From: Gammaproteobacteria bacterium
GTDB taxonomy: Bacteria > Pseudomonadota > Gammaproteobacteria > UBA6429 > Thiohalophilaceae
Reading direction: 5' to 3'
NCBI GenBank assembly: GCA_024641475.1
Contig: JAHECZ010000001.1
Coordinates: forward strand, 37,659 to 101,658
Length of the DNA: 64,000 nt
Position 1 is the stretch's first letter. Each line of letters opens with the position of its first letter. The position numbers and the translations under genes were made by a program. Positions 49,110-59,902 of the stretch are shown here, piece after piece. The notes below the pieces were generated by a model, which saw only the letters and a list, made by a program, of their open reading frames with translations, made no database searches and was not told the DNA's origin.

Positions 49110-51521
49110 CTAATGAGGCCGTATGGGGTTGTTCGTTGCAACATCCGCTTTTTCCGGAGTAGCAACAGGTTTAGGTGGTAACGCTTCAGGCATATGCTGT
49201 AAAGCAACTTCCAATACTTGATCAATCCACTTAACCGGACGGATATCCAGATCAGATTTAACATTATCCGGCATTTCAGTGAGATCACGTTTATTTTCTT
49301 CCGGGATCAGTACGATCTTAATACCACCACGTCGAGCCGCGAGTAGTTTCTCTTTCAAGCCACCAATTGGTAATACTTCACCGCGCAAGGTAATTTCGCC
49401 AGTCATCGCTACATCCGATCGTACCGGGATACGCGTCAATGCAGACACTAAAGCAGTGCACATTCCAATGCCCGCGCTTGGACCATCTTTAGGAATTGCA
49501 CCCTCGGGCACATGCACATGGATATCGTTTTTCTCGAATATTTCCGGTTCGATACCCAATAGTTGTGAACGGCTACGAACAACGGTAAGTGCAGCCTGAA
49601 TAGACTCTTTCATTACATCACCTAACTGCCCGGTGACGTTATGCTTGCCTTTACCTGGCATTACCGCGGTTTCAATCGTCAGCAAATCTCCACCAACTTC
49701 GGTCCAGGCCAGACCGGTAACCTGGCCAACCTGATCTTTTTCATCGGCGCGACCGAAGCGAAAGCGTTGCACACCCAGATATTTTTCCAGATCCGGAGCA
49801 CGCACCACAATTTTCTGCTTTTCCGTATGCAAAGAAATTTCCTTGACGACTTTGCGACAGATTTTGGCAATTTCACGTTCCAGATTGCGCACACCAGCTT
49901 CGCGGGTGTAATAACGAATTATATCGCGCACAACTTCATCGGTAATTTCAATCTCGTTATCATTGAGGCCGTTGTTTTTCAGTTGCTTCTTAACGAGATA
50001 ACGCATGGCAATATTAATTTTTTCATCTTCGGTATACCCGGACAGACGAATGACTTCCATACGATCCAGTAATGGCGCTGGAATATTCATGGTATTCGAC
50101 GTAGCCACAAACATCACATCGGAAAGATCGTAATCCACTTCCAGATAATGATCATTGAAGGTGTGGTTCTGTTCTGGATCTAACACTTCCAACAATGCAG
50201 CCGCAGGATCACCACGAAAATCCATCGCCATTTTGTCAATTTCATCCAACAGGAATAGCGGATTGCGCGTACCAACCTTTGCCAGGTTTTGTACTATCTT
50301 GCCCGGCATTGAGCCAATATACGTGCGCCGATGACCGCGGATCTCCGCTTCATCACGTACGCCACCCAGAGCCATACGAATAAATTTGCGGTTGGTAGCG
50401 CGCGCGATAGACTGGCCTAACGAGGTCTTACCAACACCTGGAGGACCTACCAGACACAGAATCGGTCCTTTGAGCTTTTTCATACGTTGTTGCACGGCAA
50501 GATATTCCAAAATACGTTCTTTGACCTTGTCGAGCCCAAAGTGATCTTCATCCAGAACGGCTTCAGCATTGGCTAAATCGTGATGGATTTTGGTGCGTTT
50601 GCGCCAGGGGACATTCACCAGCCAATCAAGATAATTGCGCACCACCGTGGCTTCCGCGGACATTGGTGACATCATCTTGAGTTTATGCAATTCATTCTTG
50701 GCCTTGGTCTTGGCCTCCTTGGACATACCAGCCTTTTCAATTTTTTTCTCGAGTTCTTCGAGTTCATTAGGCACGTCATCCATGTCACCCAGTTCTTTCT
50801 GGATGGCCTTCATCTGTTCATTGAGATAGTACTCGCGCTGACTTTTTTCCATCTGGCGTTTCACGCGCCCGCGGATGCGTTTTTCTACCTGTAACAGATC
50901 GATCTCCGATTCAAGCACACCCATCATATGTTCGAAGCGTTCACGCAAATCTGCAATTTCCAGTACTTTTTGCTTCTCGTCGATCTTCAAAGACATATGT
51001 GCTGCAATCGTGTCGACTAAACGACTCGGTTCATCGATATTCGACAAGGAAGTCAGTATCTCAGGAGGGATTTTGCGATTGAGTTTAACGTATTGATCAA
51101 ATTGGGAAGTCAACGATCTGATTAATACTTCTGATTCACGATCGACCAGAGATTGCTCAACAATATTGACGACTTGCGCCGTGATATAACTCTCACCTAT
51201 AGCAAAGTTGATAATACGGGCGCGGCGATTACCTTCAACCAACACCTTTACTGTGCCGTCTGGTAATTTTAATAGTTGCAGAATATTGGAAACCGTGCCG
51301 ATTTCATAGATATCATCTGGCTTGGGATCATCGTCAGCCGCGCTACGTTGCGCAACCAACAGAATCTGTTTGTCACTCTCCATGGCGGCTTCCAGCGCCT
51401 TAATGGACTTTTCCCGGCCCACAAACAAGGGGATTACCATATGCGGATAAACCACCACATCGCGCAAAGGCAGGATGGGAATACTACTAACGGGTTCTGT
51501 AACGATTTCCGATTCTGACAT
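49110..51521 (-). CDS. lon: ATP-dependent Lon protease
   Basis: 803 residues (E. coli Lon is 784). An N-terminal substrate-recognition domain (about 10-210) and coiled coil are followed by an AAA+ module with Walker [12 protein letters not shown]. The C-terminal serine protease domain has the catalytic Ser in [10 protein letters not shown] and Lys in [10 protein letters not shown]. It degrades damaged and regulatory proteins in the cytoplasm. It lies in the conserved tig-clpP-clpX-lon-hupB-ppiD series. The last 25 residues, rich in Pro, Lys and Ala, extend beyond the usual end. Confidence 0.97.
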   Translation of the reverse strand: MSESEIVTEPVSSIPILPLRDVVVYPHMVIPLFVGREKSIKALEAAMESDKQILLVAQRSAADDDPKPDDIYEIGTVSNILQLLKLPDGTVKVLVEGNRRARIINFAIGESYITAQVVNIVEQSLVDRESEVLIRSLTSQFDQYVKLNRKIPPEILTSLSNIDEPSRLVDTIAAHMSLKIDEKQKVLEIADLRERFEHMMGVLESEIDLLQVEKRIRGRVKRQMEKSQREYYLNEQMKAIQKELGDMDDVPNELEELEKKIEKAGMSKEAKTKAKNELHKLKMMSPMSAEATVVRNYLDWLVNVPWRKRTKIHHDLANAEAVLDEDHFGLDKVKERILEYLAVQQRMKKLKGPILCLVGPPGVGKTSLGQSIARATNRKFIRMALGGVRDEAEIRGHRRTYIGSMPGKIVQNLAKVGTRNPLFLLDEIDKMAMDFRGDPAAALLEVLDPEQNHTFNDHYLEVDYDLSDVMFVATSNTMNIPAPLLDRMEVIRLSGYTEDEKINIAMRYLVKKQLKNNGLNDNEIEITDEVVRDIIRYYTREAGVRNLEREIAKICRKVVKEISLHTEKQKIVVRAPDLEKYLGVQRFRFGRADEKDQVGQVTGLAWTEVGGDLLTIETAVMPGKGKHNVTGQLGDVMKESIQAALTVVRSRSQLLGIEPEIFEKNDIHVHVPEGAIPKDGPSAGIGMCTALVSALTRIPVRSDVAMTGEITLRGEVLPIGGLKEKLLAARRGGIKIVLIPEENKRDLTEMPDNVKSDLDIRPVKWIDQVLEVALQHMPEALPPKPVATPEKADVATNNPIRPH

Positions 51522-51553
51522 GGTCGATACCCTGTGGTTACGTTTCAGACTCT

Positions 51554-51582
51554 GACATAGTGTCAGCCATCGGCCGTTTCAA
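51554..51582 (-). promoter_or_regulatory. Candidate promoter for lon
   Basis: On the minus strand: TTGAAA (51582-51577), 17-bp spacer, TATGTC (51559-51554). The hexamers fit sigma-70; I could not place a convincing heat-shock -10. Confidence 0.45.
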
Positions 51583-51629
51583 TTGGTCTGGCTAAAACAA
51601 ATGGCACAAATTGCCTGCCCTACGCTGCG

Positions 51630-52916
51630 TCATTTAGAGCGGTCGTCTGCCGTTGCCTTGAGCTTATCGGAACCTTCGTAGATGAAAAGTGGCTTGTTAT
51701 TACCAGTGATAACTGACTCATCAATAACCACTTTTTCAAGATTCTCAGCTGAGGGCAATTCGTACATCGTATCAAGCAAAACTCGTTCTAATATTGAACG
51801 TAAGCCACGTGCGCCGGTATTCCGTTCTTTTGCCCTGCGTGCGACGGCATGGAGTGCTTCATCACGAAATTCCAGCTCCACGTGCTCCATCTCAAACAAC
51901 TTATGGTATTGCTTGGTAATCGCGTTGCGCGGTTCGGTGAGAATTTGCACTAACGCGGTCTCATCCAGTTCTTCCAGCGTAGCAACCACAGGCAAGCGAC
52001 CAACAAACTCCGGAATCAACCCAAATTTGATTAAATCTTCCGGTTCAACCGTATGAAGTATTTCATTGATGTGCTTGTCATTCTTGCTGCTGACTTCGGC
52101 AGAAAATCCTATACCGCCCTTCTCGGAACGGTTACGAATAATTTTCTCCAACCCTGCAAATGCACCGCCGCAGATGAACAAAATATTGGAGGTGTCCACT
52201 TGCAGAAATTCCTGCTGCGGGTGCTTGCGGCCCCCTTGTGGTGGCACTGAGGCAATCGTTCCTTCAATTAACTTCAGCAGTGCTTGTTGCACCCCTTCGC
52301 CGGAGACATCGCGGGTAATAGAAGGATTTTCTGATTTGCGTGAGATCTTGTCGATTTCATCGATATAGACGATGCCGGTTTGGGCTTTTTCAACATCATA
52401 TTCACATTTTTGTAATAGCTTCTGAATGATGTTTTCAACGTCTTCACCTACATAACCGGCTTCGGTCAGGGTGGTGGCGTCTGCGATCGTAAATGGAACG
52501 TTCAGCAACCGTGCCAGTGTCTCAGCCAGGAGGGTCTTACCACTTCCGGTTGGACCAATCACCAGGATATTGCTCTTGGCTAATTCAACTTCATCCTTAC
52601 GCTGTACAGTTTCCAAGCGCTTGTAATGATTGTAAACAGCCACCGAGAACACCTTTTTGGCATCGCTCTGACCAATTACATATTCATCGAGGATAGCGTT
52701 GATTTCACGCGGAGTTGGTAACTTTTTACCTGTACCGGTATTGGATTGTTCCTGCACTTCTTCGCGGATAATGTCGTTGCAAAGTTCAACGCATTCATCG
52801 CAAATGAATACCGAGGGACCGGCAATCAGCTTGCGCACTTCGTGCTGGCTTTTGCCACAGAAGGAGCAATACAACAACTTGCCGCCTTCACCAGAACCTT
52901 GTTTATTATCAGCCAT
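51630..52916 (-). CDS. clpX: ATP-dependent Clp protease ATP-binding subunit ClpX
   Basis: 428 residues. An N-terminal zinc domain has four Cys ([11 protein letters not shown], then CDEC). The AAA+ module carries Walker A GPTGSGKT and Walker [11 protein letters not shown], and the ClpP-binding IGF-type loop is in GGIGFSAEV. It unfolds tagged proteins and feeds them to ClpP. It is 120 bp downstream of clpP, with a hairpin AGCCCATA/TATGGGCT (52980-52999) between them that may trim or attenuate the transcript. Confidence 0.97.
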   Translation of the reverse strand: MADNKQGSGEGGKLLYCSFCGKSQHEVRKLIAGPSVFICDECVELCNDIIREEVQEQSNTGTGKKLPTPREINAILDEYVIGQSDAKKVFSVAVYNHYKRLETVQRKDEVELAKSNILVIGPTGSGKTLLAETLARLLNVPFTIADATTLTEAGYVGEDVENIIQKLLQKCEYDVEKAQTGIVYIDEIDKISRKSENPSITRDVSGEGVQQALLKLIEGTIASVPPQGGRKHPQQEFLQVDTSNILFICGGAFAGLEKIIRNRSEKGGIGFSAEVSSKNDKHINEILHTVEPEDLIKFGLIPEFVGRLPVVATLEELDETALVQILTEPRNAITKQYHKLFEMEHVELEFRDEALHAVARRAKERNTGARGLRSILERVLLDTMYELPSAENLEKVVIDESVITGNNKPLFIYEGSDKLKATADDRSK

Positions 52917-53036
52917 TCTCGTACCTCATCTTACTGGGCGATTACCTTAACACCATGCACGCAACCAGACCGATTTTCAAGCCCATATCCGTATGGGCTG
53001 TCACATAAGCATAGACGAAATCAGGCTGCCTACCGA

Positions 53037-53687
53037 TCACGTTTTTGGTTTATCGGCCTGAATTCGCTTGAGCAGAACCTGGTCAACCAGACCATATTTC
53101 ACTGATTCATCCGCACTCATGAAAAAGTCACGGTCGGTGTCCTGACCGATTCGATCCAGAGGCTGGCCGGTATGTTTGGCCAAAACCTGGTTCAATCGTT
53201 CCCGAATTTGCAAAATTTCCCGGGCATGAATTTCGATATCCGAAGCCTGGCCCTGGAATCCACCCAGTGGCTGATGGATCATGGTGCGTGAATGTGGCAA
53301 TGCAAAGCGTTTGCCTTTGGCACCAGCTGTTAATAACAGCGCGCCCATGCTCGCTGCCTGACCGATACACATGGTGCTGACATCAGGTTTGACGAATTGC
53401 ATGGTGTCGTAAATTGACATACCGGCAGTAACCGAACCGCCTGGCGAATTAATATAGATATGAATATCCTTATCCGGATTTTCTGACTCCAGAAACAACA
53501 TCTGCGCCACAACAAGATTTGCCATGTGGTCTTCAATTGGACCAACGATGAAAATTACCCGTTCTTTCAGCAGACGGGAATAGATGTCATAAGCGCGCTC
53601 ACCCCGCGCCGTTTGCTCAACGACCATGGGAACGAGCTGGTTATGGATACTGCTAGGCCAATTTGTCATAGTGTCTCTATCGGTCAC
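53037..53687 (-). CDS. clpP: ATP-dependent Clp protease proteolytic subunit ClpP
   Basis: 216 residues. The catalytic triad is visible as Ser in [11 protein letters not shown], His in [13 protein letters not shown] and Asp in the following helix region ([10 protein letters not shown]). The N-terminal propeptide precedes [23 protein letters not shown]. It forms the double-ring protease core with ClpX. It is followed by clpX and preceded by tig with 46 bp between, so tig-clpP-clpX may be one operon. Confidence 0.97.
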   Translation of the reverse strand: MTDRDTMTNWPSSIHNQLVPMVVEQTARGERAYDIYSRLLKERVIFIVGPIEDHMANLVVAQMLFLESENPDKDIHIYINSPGGSVTAGMSIYDTMQFVKPDVSTMCIGQAASMGALLLTAGAKGKRFALPHSRTMIHQPLGGFQGQASDIEIHAREILQIRERLNQVLAKHTGQPLDRIGQDTDRDFFMSADESVKYGLVDQVLLKRIQADKPKT

Positions 53688-53733
53688 GTTAGTCCTTCCT
53701 TTAAAAACTGATTCCGAATCTGAAAAGCCCTGT

Positions 53734-55035
53734 TTATTTCTGTGGGTTCATTACATCATTGAAAGATAAGCTTTCCTCACTAACCTTGGCCTGGGACATA
53801 ATAGTGTCCACCACCTGCTCTTCCAGCACCAAAGACTCAATCTCTCCCAACCGTTGTTTGTCGGAATAGTACCACGAGATAACTTCCTGGGGACGCTCAT
53901 AGGGAGCCGCAATGGCTTCCACCTTTTTACGCACCCGATCGGCCTCAGCCTTCAGCGCTTGTTTGCTGATTATTTCAGCGAGAATAAGTCCCAAACCCAC
54001 ACGACGCTTGGCCTGTTCGGCAAATACGCTAGGTTGTAACTGTACCTGATCTTTAGGCATCCCCTGTCGAATCAAATTATTGGCCATTTGCTCCGCCAAA
54101 TGCTGTGACTCGGACTCCACTAACACCTTTGGTAATTCCACCGGATTTACCTTCAGCAGCTCATCCATGACGACCTGCTTAAGTTTCGATGCCAATGTAC
54201 TATCCAGTTCGCGCTGCATATTTTGACGGATTTCCTGGCGCATTTTTGTCGCATCGCCATCATCGATCCCCAATCGCTTTGCTAACTCAGTGTCATCTTT
54301 GGGTGGCACAGAAGCTTCTACGTGATGGACTTTGATGTGAAATTTAGCCGGTTTTCCTGCTAATTCCTTGGCGTGATAATTTTCCGGAAACTGCAGATCC
54401 AAATCTTTTTCATCTTTAGCCGCAACACCAGTTAACCCCTCTTCAAAGCCTTTAATCATCCGGCCTTTACCAAGTTCCACAGGATAAGATTTACCCTGAC
54501 CACCCGCTATCGGCTTGCCGTCAACCATCCCGTTAAAATCAACGACAACTCGATCGCCTTCTTGCGCGGTACGGTCCACGATTTCCCAGGTATGATGTTG
54601 CTTACGAATTGTCTCGATCATTGCATCGACATCCGCATCGTTGATGACGGCGACCGGTTTTTGTACGGCAATTTCTGTTTTGACGCTAGCTAGCTCCGGA
54701 TAAACCTCAAAGGTGGCGATATATTGGAAAACATCTCCTGGATTTGCCGCCGTTGCCTGAAAATTTGGATAACCAGCGGGACGCAGTTTTTCCTTGGTAA
54801 TTGCTTCATAAAAACTGGATTGCATGACTTCACCCAACACTTCCTGACGAGCTTGTGGGCCGTAATGCTGTTGCACCATTTGCATGGGAACCTTACCGGT
54901 ACGAAAACCTTTCATTTTCACCGTGCGCGAGAGTTTTTTGAGACGATCCTGAACTGCTGCATCAATGACAGCATTTTCTACCGTAATGGTTAGACGGCGT
55001 TCCAGTTGACCGGTCGTTTCGACAGAAACTTGCAT
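53734..55035 (-). CDS. tig: Trigger factor (ribosome-associated chaperone)
   Basis: 433 residues in the usual three domains: the N-terminal ribosome-binding part (about 1-115, signature [17 protein letters not shown]), a central FKBP-type isomerase domain (about 150-245, [15 protein letters not shown]) and a C-terminal helical chaperone arm. It meets nascent chains at the ribosome exit. A tRNA-Leu gene ends 50 bp upstream on the same strand, so the two could share a transcript. Confidence 0.97.
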   Translation of the reverse strand: MQVSVETTGQLERRLTITVENAVIDAAVQDRLKKLSRTVKMKGFRTGKVPMQMVQQHYGPQARQEVLGEVMQSSFYEAITKEKLRPAGYPNFQATAANPGDVFQYIATFEVYPELASVKTEIAVQKPVAVINDADVDAMIETIRKQHHTWEIVDRTAQEGDRVVVDFNGMVDGKPIAGGQGKSYPVELGKGRMIKGFEEGLTGVAAKDEKDLDLQFPENYHAKELAGKPAKFHIKVHHVEASVPPKDDTELAKRLGIDDGDATKMRQEIRQNMQRELDSTLASKLKQVVMDELLKVNPVELPKVLVESESQHLAEQMANNLIRQGMPKDQVQLQPSVFAEQAKRRVGLGLILAEIISKQALKAEADRVRKKVEAIAAPYERPQEVISWYYSDKQRLGEIESLVLEEQVVDTIMSQAKVSEESLSFNDVMNPQK

Positions 55036-55085
55036 GCAATAGCCTCACTTACTTGTTGAGTTGTCGTAATTTGAAATCTGTATAC

Positions 55086-55170
55086 TGGTGCGAAAGGTGG
55101 GACTCGAACCCACAAGCCTTGCGGCGCTAAGACCTAAACCTAGTGTGTCTACCAATTCCACCACTTTCGC
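55086..55170 (-). tRNA. tRNA-Leu (TAG)
   Basis: 85 nt with a long variable arm (GGCGCCGCAAGGC region), acceptor GCGAAAG/CTTTCGC, anticodon loop TTTAGGT giving TAG, encoded CCA. A TATAAT lies at 55191-55186, 15 bp upstream, but no clear -35 was found. Confidence 0.94.
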
Positions 55171-55313
55171 GCTAATAAACCGCAGATTATAAATTACCCG
55201 AAGATAATAAGGCAGGTTTTTGCGCTTGAAAATTCTTGGATGGAAAAATAATTTTGTCAGACCAAATCAGATAATTGTTATCAAATACATTGAGTTAGCG
55301 AATTTTTGGTAAT

Positions 55314-56561
55314 CTAGTGCTGGAATCGATTTTGATGAAACATCAATGCCTGCTGATAAATTGACTCTACCTCGTGTACTTCGGTTGGAAAATGCCGCAG
55401 ATAGTCTGCGTGTCCGGATCGTACCGAGGTCAGGACACTCTCTATGTTTTGCGAATTCAATTTCACACCAAAATCTGCCCAGACAGTTCGTTGCGGTGAA
55501 TGGTAGTCATATATGCGGTCCAGCAGGTATTCACCGAGTGCTTCGGTGTAATGTGAGTCTTCCCAATACCATTGCATCTGGTGATCGACATCTCCAAATA
55601 TTGGCACAGGCTCCATGGTGACGGCGTTATATCCACTGAAATCCCACAATGGAAACACATCAGCATGCGCCCGTTGCGCCTCTTCTTGCAGTATCTGCAC
55701 TAGTCGATGTTTCCATGCGTCGATCCTGTCCCACTTTCCAGTTAAACGCCACACTTCCCATAACCGCGCATGCGACGGCGAGATAAAAAATCGGATATCG
55801 ATATGTTGCGCATAGGCATAACGTAATAATTCACGAAAAGTTTGGGTGCCAGCTGTATCATCACTCGACTTTAGTTGTTGTGGCACTGAAGTGAAAGATT
55901 CCGATGCCAGAGTTAGATTCTCGAAATCACGGAACATGGCGCGATTTCCATTTCTATCGCGGATGCGCTGGTTTTTACGCTGTGCAGACAACAATTCCAA
56001 ATCCAAACCGTCAGGTTGCGAACGCCAAGTGCTAATACTGGCACCCAATGCTTCATTGGACCAAAGACTTGGCAGGATATCCTGAAAATACTGCTTCAGG
56101 TTAAACAACTGGCGACTGCCGTCAGAAGCAACCTGCATGCGAGATTCAGCATATTCGCTATTGGATATGCTATCCGCAAACGCAAACCAATCCAGGCCGA
56201 TTACAACTTCGTGAACCGTGGCATCAGCATTCGCATGTTGCAAATAACGATACATCTCGTAAAGGGTCGCACTTGCTAATGCAAGATTATAGACTTTTTT
56301 AGACTTCCACACGGGGTGATTTGTCGCAATCGCCATAGCACGTGAGGTTCCCAAAATAACTACCGTCGGCCGGGAACGACTCACTCCATAGGCCTTACTC
56401 ATTCGTTGCCGATCATCAGCATCCGGTTTTACCATATTGAAACCCGCCACTTTTGGGCTGGGAAACATATTGTAGGGATCGATGCCCCAATTAAAGGCAG
56501 CAATTATCGCCATACCACCAAGCCATATGCTGAAAAATATAATAAGGTAACGGCGTGGCAT
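55314..56561 (-). CDS. SGNH-type hydrolase-like protein paired with an MBOAT acyltransferase
   Basis: 415 residues with an N-terminal membrane anchor (about 5-24, YLIIFFSIWLGGMAIIAAFNW). A predicted periplasmic part follows, with the SGNH-like block VVILGTSRAMAI (nucleophile Ser) near residue 70 and a possible catalytic Asp-x-x-His in WEDSHYTEALGEYLLDRI. It lies 6 bp after the MBOAT gene and is surely co-expressed with it. Such pairs, like AlgI with AlgJ/AlgX, move acetyl groups onto exported polysaccharides. No polysaccharide synthesis genes are in the window, so the acceptor is unknown. Confidence 0.78.
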   Translation of the reverse strand: MPRRYLIIFFSIWLGGMAIIAAFNWGIDPYNMFPSPKVAGFNMVKPDADDRQRMSKAYGVSRSRPTVVILGTSRAMAIATNHPVWKSKKVYNLALASATLYEMYRYLQHANADATVHEVVIGLDWFAFADSISNSEYAESRMQVASDGSRQLFNLKQYFQDILPSLWSNEALGASISTWRSQPDGLDLELLSAQRKNQRIRDRNGNRAMFRDFENLTLASESFTSVPQQLKSSDDTAGTQTFRELLRYAYAQHIDIRFFISPSHARLWEVWRLTGKWDRIDAWKHRLVQILQEEAQRAHADVFPLWDFSGYNAVTMEPVPIFGDVDHQMQWYWEDSHYTEALGEYLLDRIYDYHSPQRTVWADFGVKLNSQNIESVLTSVRSGHADYLRHFPTEVHEVESIYQQALMFHQNRFQH

Positions 56562-56567
56562 AGAATT

Positions 56568-58103
56568 TTAAAATCTAAAATACAAAAATTCACTGACGTG
56601 AGACAATCGCAGCATCGCTACAATTCCACCTATTGCAATCATAATGGCCCAAGCGATCGTTAAGCGCCAATGCGGCCAGCGTGCAACAGCAACTACTTTC
56701 TGGACGGAAGGACGGTACGCCGCCATAATCTGTTGAGTATTTGGCATCCACCAGACGAACACCATCATGGCGGTCATCATTAACAAATTTCCACGACCAT
56801 CGAAATATCGCAGTGGCTGAAATTGCCATCCCCACTGATGCAGCACATCAGCTAATGGTCCCAATCCAGCAATATCATTCTCCGGCCAAACGAAACCGTT
56901 TAACCCGGCCATACCTGCTATCATACGTAATGCACTTTGATAATCATCTGCGCGGAAAAAAACCCAACCCACTACCACTGCCACAAACGTGATAAGTCGG
57001 CTAATCATTCGCCCCAGTCGGGATTCTCGCTGTGAATACCAACCTAGTTGGCTTCGTAAATATTGCCAAATGTGATTAACCACCAAATACAGACCATGTA
57101 ATCCACCCCAAAAAACAAATGTCCATCCGGCGCCATGCCACAATCCGCCTAACAACATCGTGGTCATAACATTCAGGTAACGTCGAAACTTGCCATGTCG
57201 ATTACCGCCCAAGGGGATGTAGACATAATCTCGCAAAAACCGCGACAGAGTCATATGCCAACGCCGCCAGAAATCGATGATATTTACAGCTTTATATGGT
57301 GAATTAAAATTTAATGGCAACCGCACACCAAACATTAATGCCAGACCAACCGCCATGTCGGAATAACCAGAAAAATCAAAATATAATTGGAGGCTATAGG
57401 CTAGCGAGCCACGCCATGCTTCAAAGAATGACAAGGCGACGCCTTGTGCGACGGCATCAAATGCCATTCCACTAAAGCGTGACAAGCTATCTGCCACCAA
57501 CACCTTCTTGAGCAACCCGATAACAAATACACTCAACCCCGTAGCAAAGAGGCGTGAGCGAAACCGATACACCTGTGGACGACGAAATTGCGGAATAATT
57601 TCTTTATGGTGAACAATGGGACCGGCAATAAGTTGAGGGAAGAACACCACAAACAGGCTGAATCGCAAGAAATCATACTCGCGAGTTTCTCCTCGGTAAG
57701 CATCAACCAGATAAGCAATTTTTTGGAAGGTAATGAATGAGATACCCAATGGCAACACCACATGCAGCATTGTCCAGTGTGCGCCAGTCAACTGATCTAA
57801 CGTAGTAACAAAAAAATCTGCATATTTAAAATAGCCTAACACCGCCAAATTGGCGCCAACCCCCAATCCCAGTAACCAACGACGAGAACGTACCGTCAAA
57901 GAAACGCCTGCCATATAGTTTAGGATCATCGACGGGACAATTAAGTATAAATACGCAGGATTCCACCACCCATAAAAAAATAATGACGCCAACACCAGCC
58001 ATGCAATGGCAACTCGATAATGACCAAGGTCACCGATTTTATAATACATCCACAGAGTTATCGGCAAAAACACACAGATGAATTCATATGAGTTAAATAA
58101 CAT
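56568..58103 (-). CDS. MBOAT-family membrane O-acyltransferase (AlgI-like)
   Basis: 511 residues with about ten membrane segments. MBOAT landmarks are visible: PQLIAGPIVHHKEIIPQF, LYFDFSGYSDMAVGLALMFG, NFNSPYKAVNIIDFWRRWHMTL (key in AlgI-like proteins) and GLWHGAGWTFVFWGGLHG with the active-site His. It passes acyl groups from cytoplasmic acyl-CoA toward the periplasm for O-acetylation of a polymer. It is the first gene of a two-gene operon with the SGNH-like partner. Confidence 0.92.
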   Translation of the reverse strand: MLFNSYEFICVFLPITLWMYYKIGDLGHYRVAIAWLVLASLFFYGWWNPAYLYLIVPSMILNYMAGVSLTVRSRRWLLGLGVGANLAVLGYFKYADFFVTTLDQLTGAHWTMLHVVLPLGISFITFQKIAYLVDAYRGETREYDFLRFSLFVVFFPQLIAGPIVHHKEIIPQFRRPQVYRFRSRLFATGLSVFVIGLLKKVLVADSLSRFSGMAFDAVAQGVALSFFEAWRGSLAYSLQLYFDFSGYSDMAVGLALMFGVRLPLNFNSPYKAVNIIDFWRRWHMTLSRFLRDYVYIPLGGNRHGKFRRYLNVMTTMLLGGLWHGAGWTFVFWGGLHGLYLVVNHIWQYLRSQLGWYSQRESRLGRMISRLITFVAVVVGWVFFRADDYQSALRMIAGMAGLNGFVWPENDIAGLGPLADVLHQWGWQFQPLRYFDGRGNLLMMTAMMVFVWWMPNTQQIMAAYRPSVQKVVAVARWPHWRLTIAWAIMIAIGGIVAMLRLSHVSEFLYFRF

Positions 58104-58386
58104 GTGGTTTCTGCAGCAACTCTAAAAATGATAAATTTGTCGCGATTGTACTATTAAAATTGCAATCCATCACATGATGCACCCAACTCATAGCACTGCA
58201 TGGATTTCCAGAAATTCAAAACAAATCAACGAATATGGGCTATGAATTAACCGCCTTTATTTTTGGCGCGAAAATCTTGTTGAAATTATTGAAGCGACTA
58301 TTGTTTGACAAAACACCACGGGGATGTACTAGCTGGCAGTCGTGGAAGAGAAAACACCTGCAACCATCTGGCGCAAATGCAGAAGA

Positions 58387-58462
58387 TGGTGGGTCGTGTA
58401 GGGATCGAACCTACGACCAAGAGATTAAGAGTCTCCTGCTCTACCAGCTGAGCTAACGACCC
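58387..58462 (-). tRNA. tRNA-Lys (CTT)
   Basis: 76 nt with acceptor GGGTCGT/ACGACCC, anticodon arm GAGA-CTCTTAA-TCTC giving CTT, T arm GTAGGTTCGATCCCTAC, encoded CCA. It is the last of four tRNAs in the Pro-Arg-His-Lys cluster. Confidence 0.93.
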
Positions 58463-58529
58463 TGATTGCTGGATACCGCGAAATGGCCGGGTATTCTAAC
58501 CTAGTCCCGCGAAAAATTATTGCGGAAAT

Positions 58530-58607
58530 TGGGGTGGCTGATGGGATTTGAACCCACGACAACCGGAATCACAATCCGGGACTCTAACCAGCTGAGCTAC
58601 AGCCACC
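58530..58607 (-). tRNA. tRNA-His (GTG)
   Basis: 78 nt including the extra encoded 5' G (G-1) opposite discriminator C, which marks tRNA-His. Acceptor GTGGCTG/CAGCCAC, anticodon loop TTGTGAT giving GTG, encoded CCA. Confidence 0.95.
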
Positions 58608-58693
58608 ATTAAAATCAGTCACGAGTAACAAGGGACAAGTTACGCGTAAATCATACTTTTTTTAGTCACTCGTCCCTAATTACTGGTTCATAT

Positions 58694-58770
58694 TGGTGTC
58701 CCGAGAGGGAATCGAACCCCCGACCTACGGCTTAGAAGGCCGTTGCTCTATCCAACTGAGCTACCGGGAC
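58694..58770 (-). tRNA. tRNA-Arg (TCT)
   Basis: 77 nt with acceptor GTCCCGG/TCGGGAC (one mismatch or wobble), anticodon arm CGGCC-TTCTAAG-CCG giving TCT, T arm GGGGGTTCGATTCCCTC, encoded CCA. It reads AGA/AGG codons. Confidence 0.93.
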
Positions 58771-58819
58771 GCTTGCCGAATTTTCCCGGACACCTGGAAC
58801 CTTGTCCACATTACTAAAT

Positions 58820-58896
58820 TGGTCGGGGTAGAGGGATTTGAACCCCCGACAACCTGCGCCCAAGGCAGGTGCGCTACCAGGCTGCGCTATACCCCG
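58820..58896 (-). tRNA. tRNA-Pro (TGG)
   Basis: 77 nt with acceptor CGGGGTA/TACCCCG, anticodon arm CCTGC-CTTGGGC-GCAGG giving TGG, T arm GGGGGTTCAAATCCCTC, encoded CCA. It is the first tRNA of the four-gene cluster. Confidence 0.95.
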
Positions 58897-58932
58897 TAAA
58901 TCTACATGCCACACGGCCTGTAAAGGCGGGCG

Positions 58933-58961
58933 ATGATACGCGCCCTCAGCAATTGGGTCAA
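58933..58961 (-). promoter_or_regulatory. Promoter of the Pro-Arg-His-Lys tRNA cluster
   Basis: On the minus strand: TTGACC (58961-58956), 17-bp spacer, TATCAT (58938-58933), followed by a GC-rich stretch (CGCCCGCC) like the discriminator of stringently controlled stable-RNA promoters. Confidence 0.7.
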
Positions 58962-59032
58962 ATAATCTACGGACTTGGCGGCTGCCTGGCCACATGCGAT
59001 CATGGTGGCTGATAGGTAACTAAAAGAGTGCT

Positions 59033-59887
59033 ATGACAGCCCAACTCCTGGATGGCAAGGCCATCGCGGCCCAGCGCCGCACCTTCGTCAAACAACGCGT
59101 ACACGATTTACGTCAGCACGGCCAGCGTCCGCCTGGTCTGGCCGTTGTCTTGATTGGGAATGACCCGGCCTCAGAGGTCTATGTGCGGAACAAACGCAAG
59201 GCCTGCGAAGAAGTCGGCTTTCATTCGATCGCCTTTGATATGCCCGTCAGCACGACACAAGCAGAATTACTCGATCTGATTGAAAGTCTAAATCGTGACC
59301 ACCGTATTGACGGAATACTGGTGCAATTGCCTGTTCCGATCCATATCGATACTCAAACAATTATCGAAGCCATTCACCCTACCAAGGATGTTGATGGCTT
59401 CCATCCCTATAACATGGGCCGACTGGCGATACGCCAGCCTATCCTGCGCCCTTGCACGCCCTATGGGGTCATGACGCTATTGGCGCATACGAATATTTCA
59501 CTTCGCGGCAAAGATGCCGTGGTGGTTGGCGCCTCTAACCATGTTGGCCGACCTATGGGATTGGAGCTACTGCTCGCTGGCGCAACGGTGACTACCTGCC
59601 ATAGTGGCACCAACAATTTACAAGCCCACGTTGAACGTGCAGATATCGTGGTGGTTGCCATCGGCAAGGCCGATTTTATCCCCGGGACCTGGATAAAACC
59701 CGGCGCGATTGTTATCGACATCGGCATTAACCGCCGTAGCGATGGAAGTCTATCGGGAGATATCGAGTTCAAGACAGCTTGTCAGCGTGCCAGCTGGATT
59801 ACCCCGGTCCCGGGAGGGGTCGGGCCGATGACGGTCGCCACTCTGCTGGAGAATACGCTGGTTGCCTATGCCCATCACAACAACTGA
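59033..59887 (+). CDS. folD: Methylenetetrahydrofolate dehydrogenase / methenyl-THF cyclohydrolase
   Basis: 284 residues, the usual FolD length. Landmarks: [15 protein letters not shown] with the catalytic Lys, [40 protein letters not shown] for NADP binding and [18 protein letters not shown] at the end. It interconverts 5,10-methylene- and 10-formyl-tetrahydrofolate in one-carbon metabolism. It is divergent from the tRNA cluster and convergent with the 210-residue exported protein. Confidence 0.96.
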   Translation: MTAQLLDGKAIAAQRRTFVKQRVHDLRQHGQRPPGLAVVLIGNDPASEVYVRNKRKACEEVGFHSIAFDMPVSTTQAELLDLIESLNRDHRIDGILVQLPVPIHIDTQTIIEAIHPTKDVDGFHPYNMGRLAIRQPILRPCTPYGVMTLLAHTNISLRGKDAVVVGASNHVGRPMGLELLLAGATVTTCHSGTNNLQAHVERADIVVVAIGKADFIPGTWIKPGAIVIDIGINRRSDGSLSGDIEFKTACQRASWITPVPGGVGPMTVATLLENTLVAYAHHNN

Positions 59888-59902
59888 ACGGCAGCTGAGC
59901 AG

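Noticed and set aside
52980..52999. Terminator between clpP and clpX
   Set aside because: The hairpin AGCCCATA/TATGGGCT has no T-run on the minus strand, so it is more likely a processing or attenuating hairpin; not listed as a terminator.
52917..53036. Heat-shock (sigma-32) promoter before clpX
   Set aside because: A CTTGAAA is present but no matching CCCCAT-type -10 at the right distance.
58235..58456. 73-codon open frame upstream of tRNA-Lys
   Set aside because: It ends inside the tRNA gene and has no ribosome-binding site or protein-like composition.
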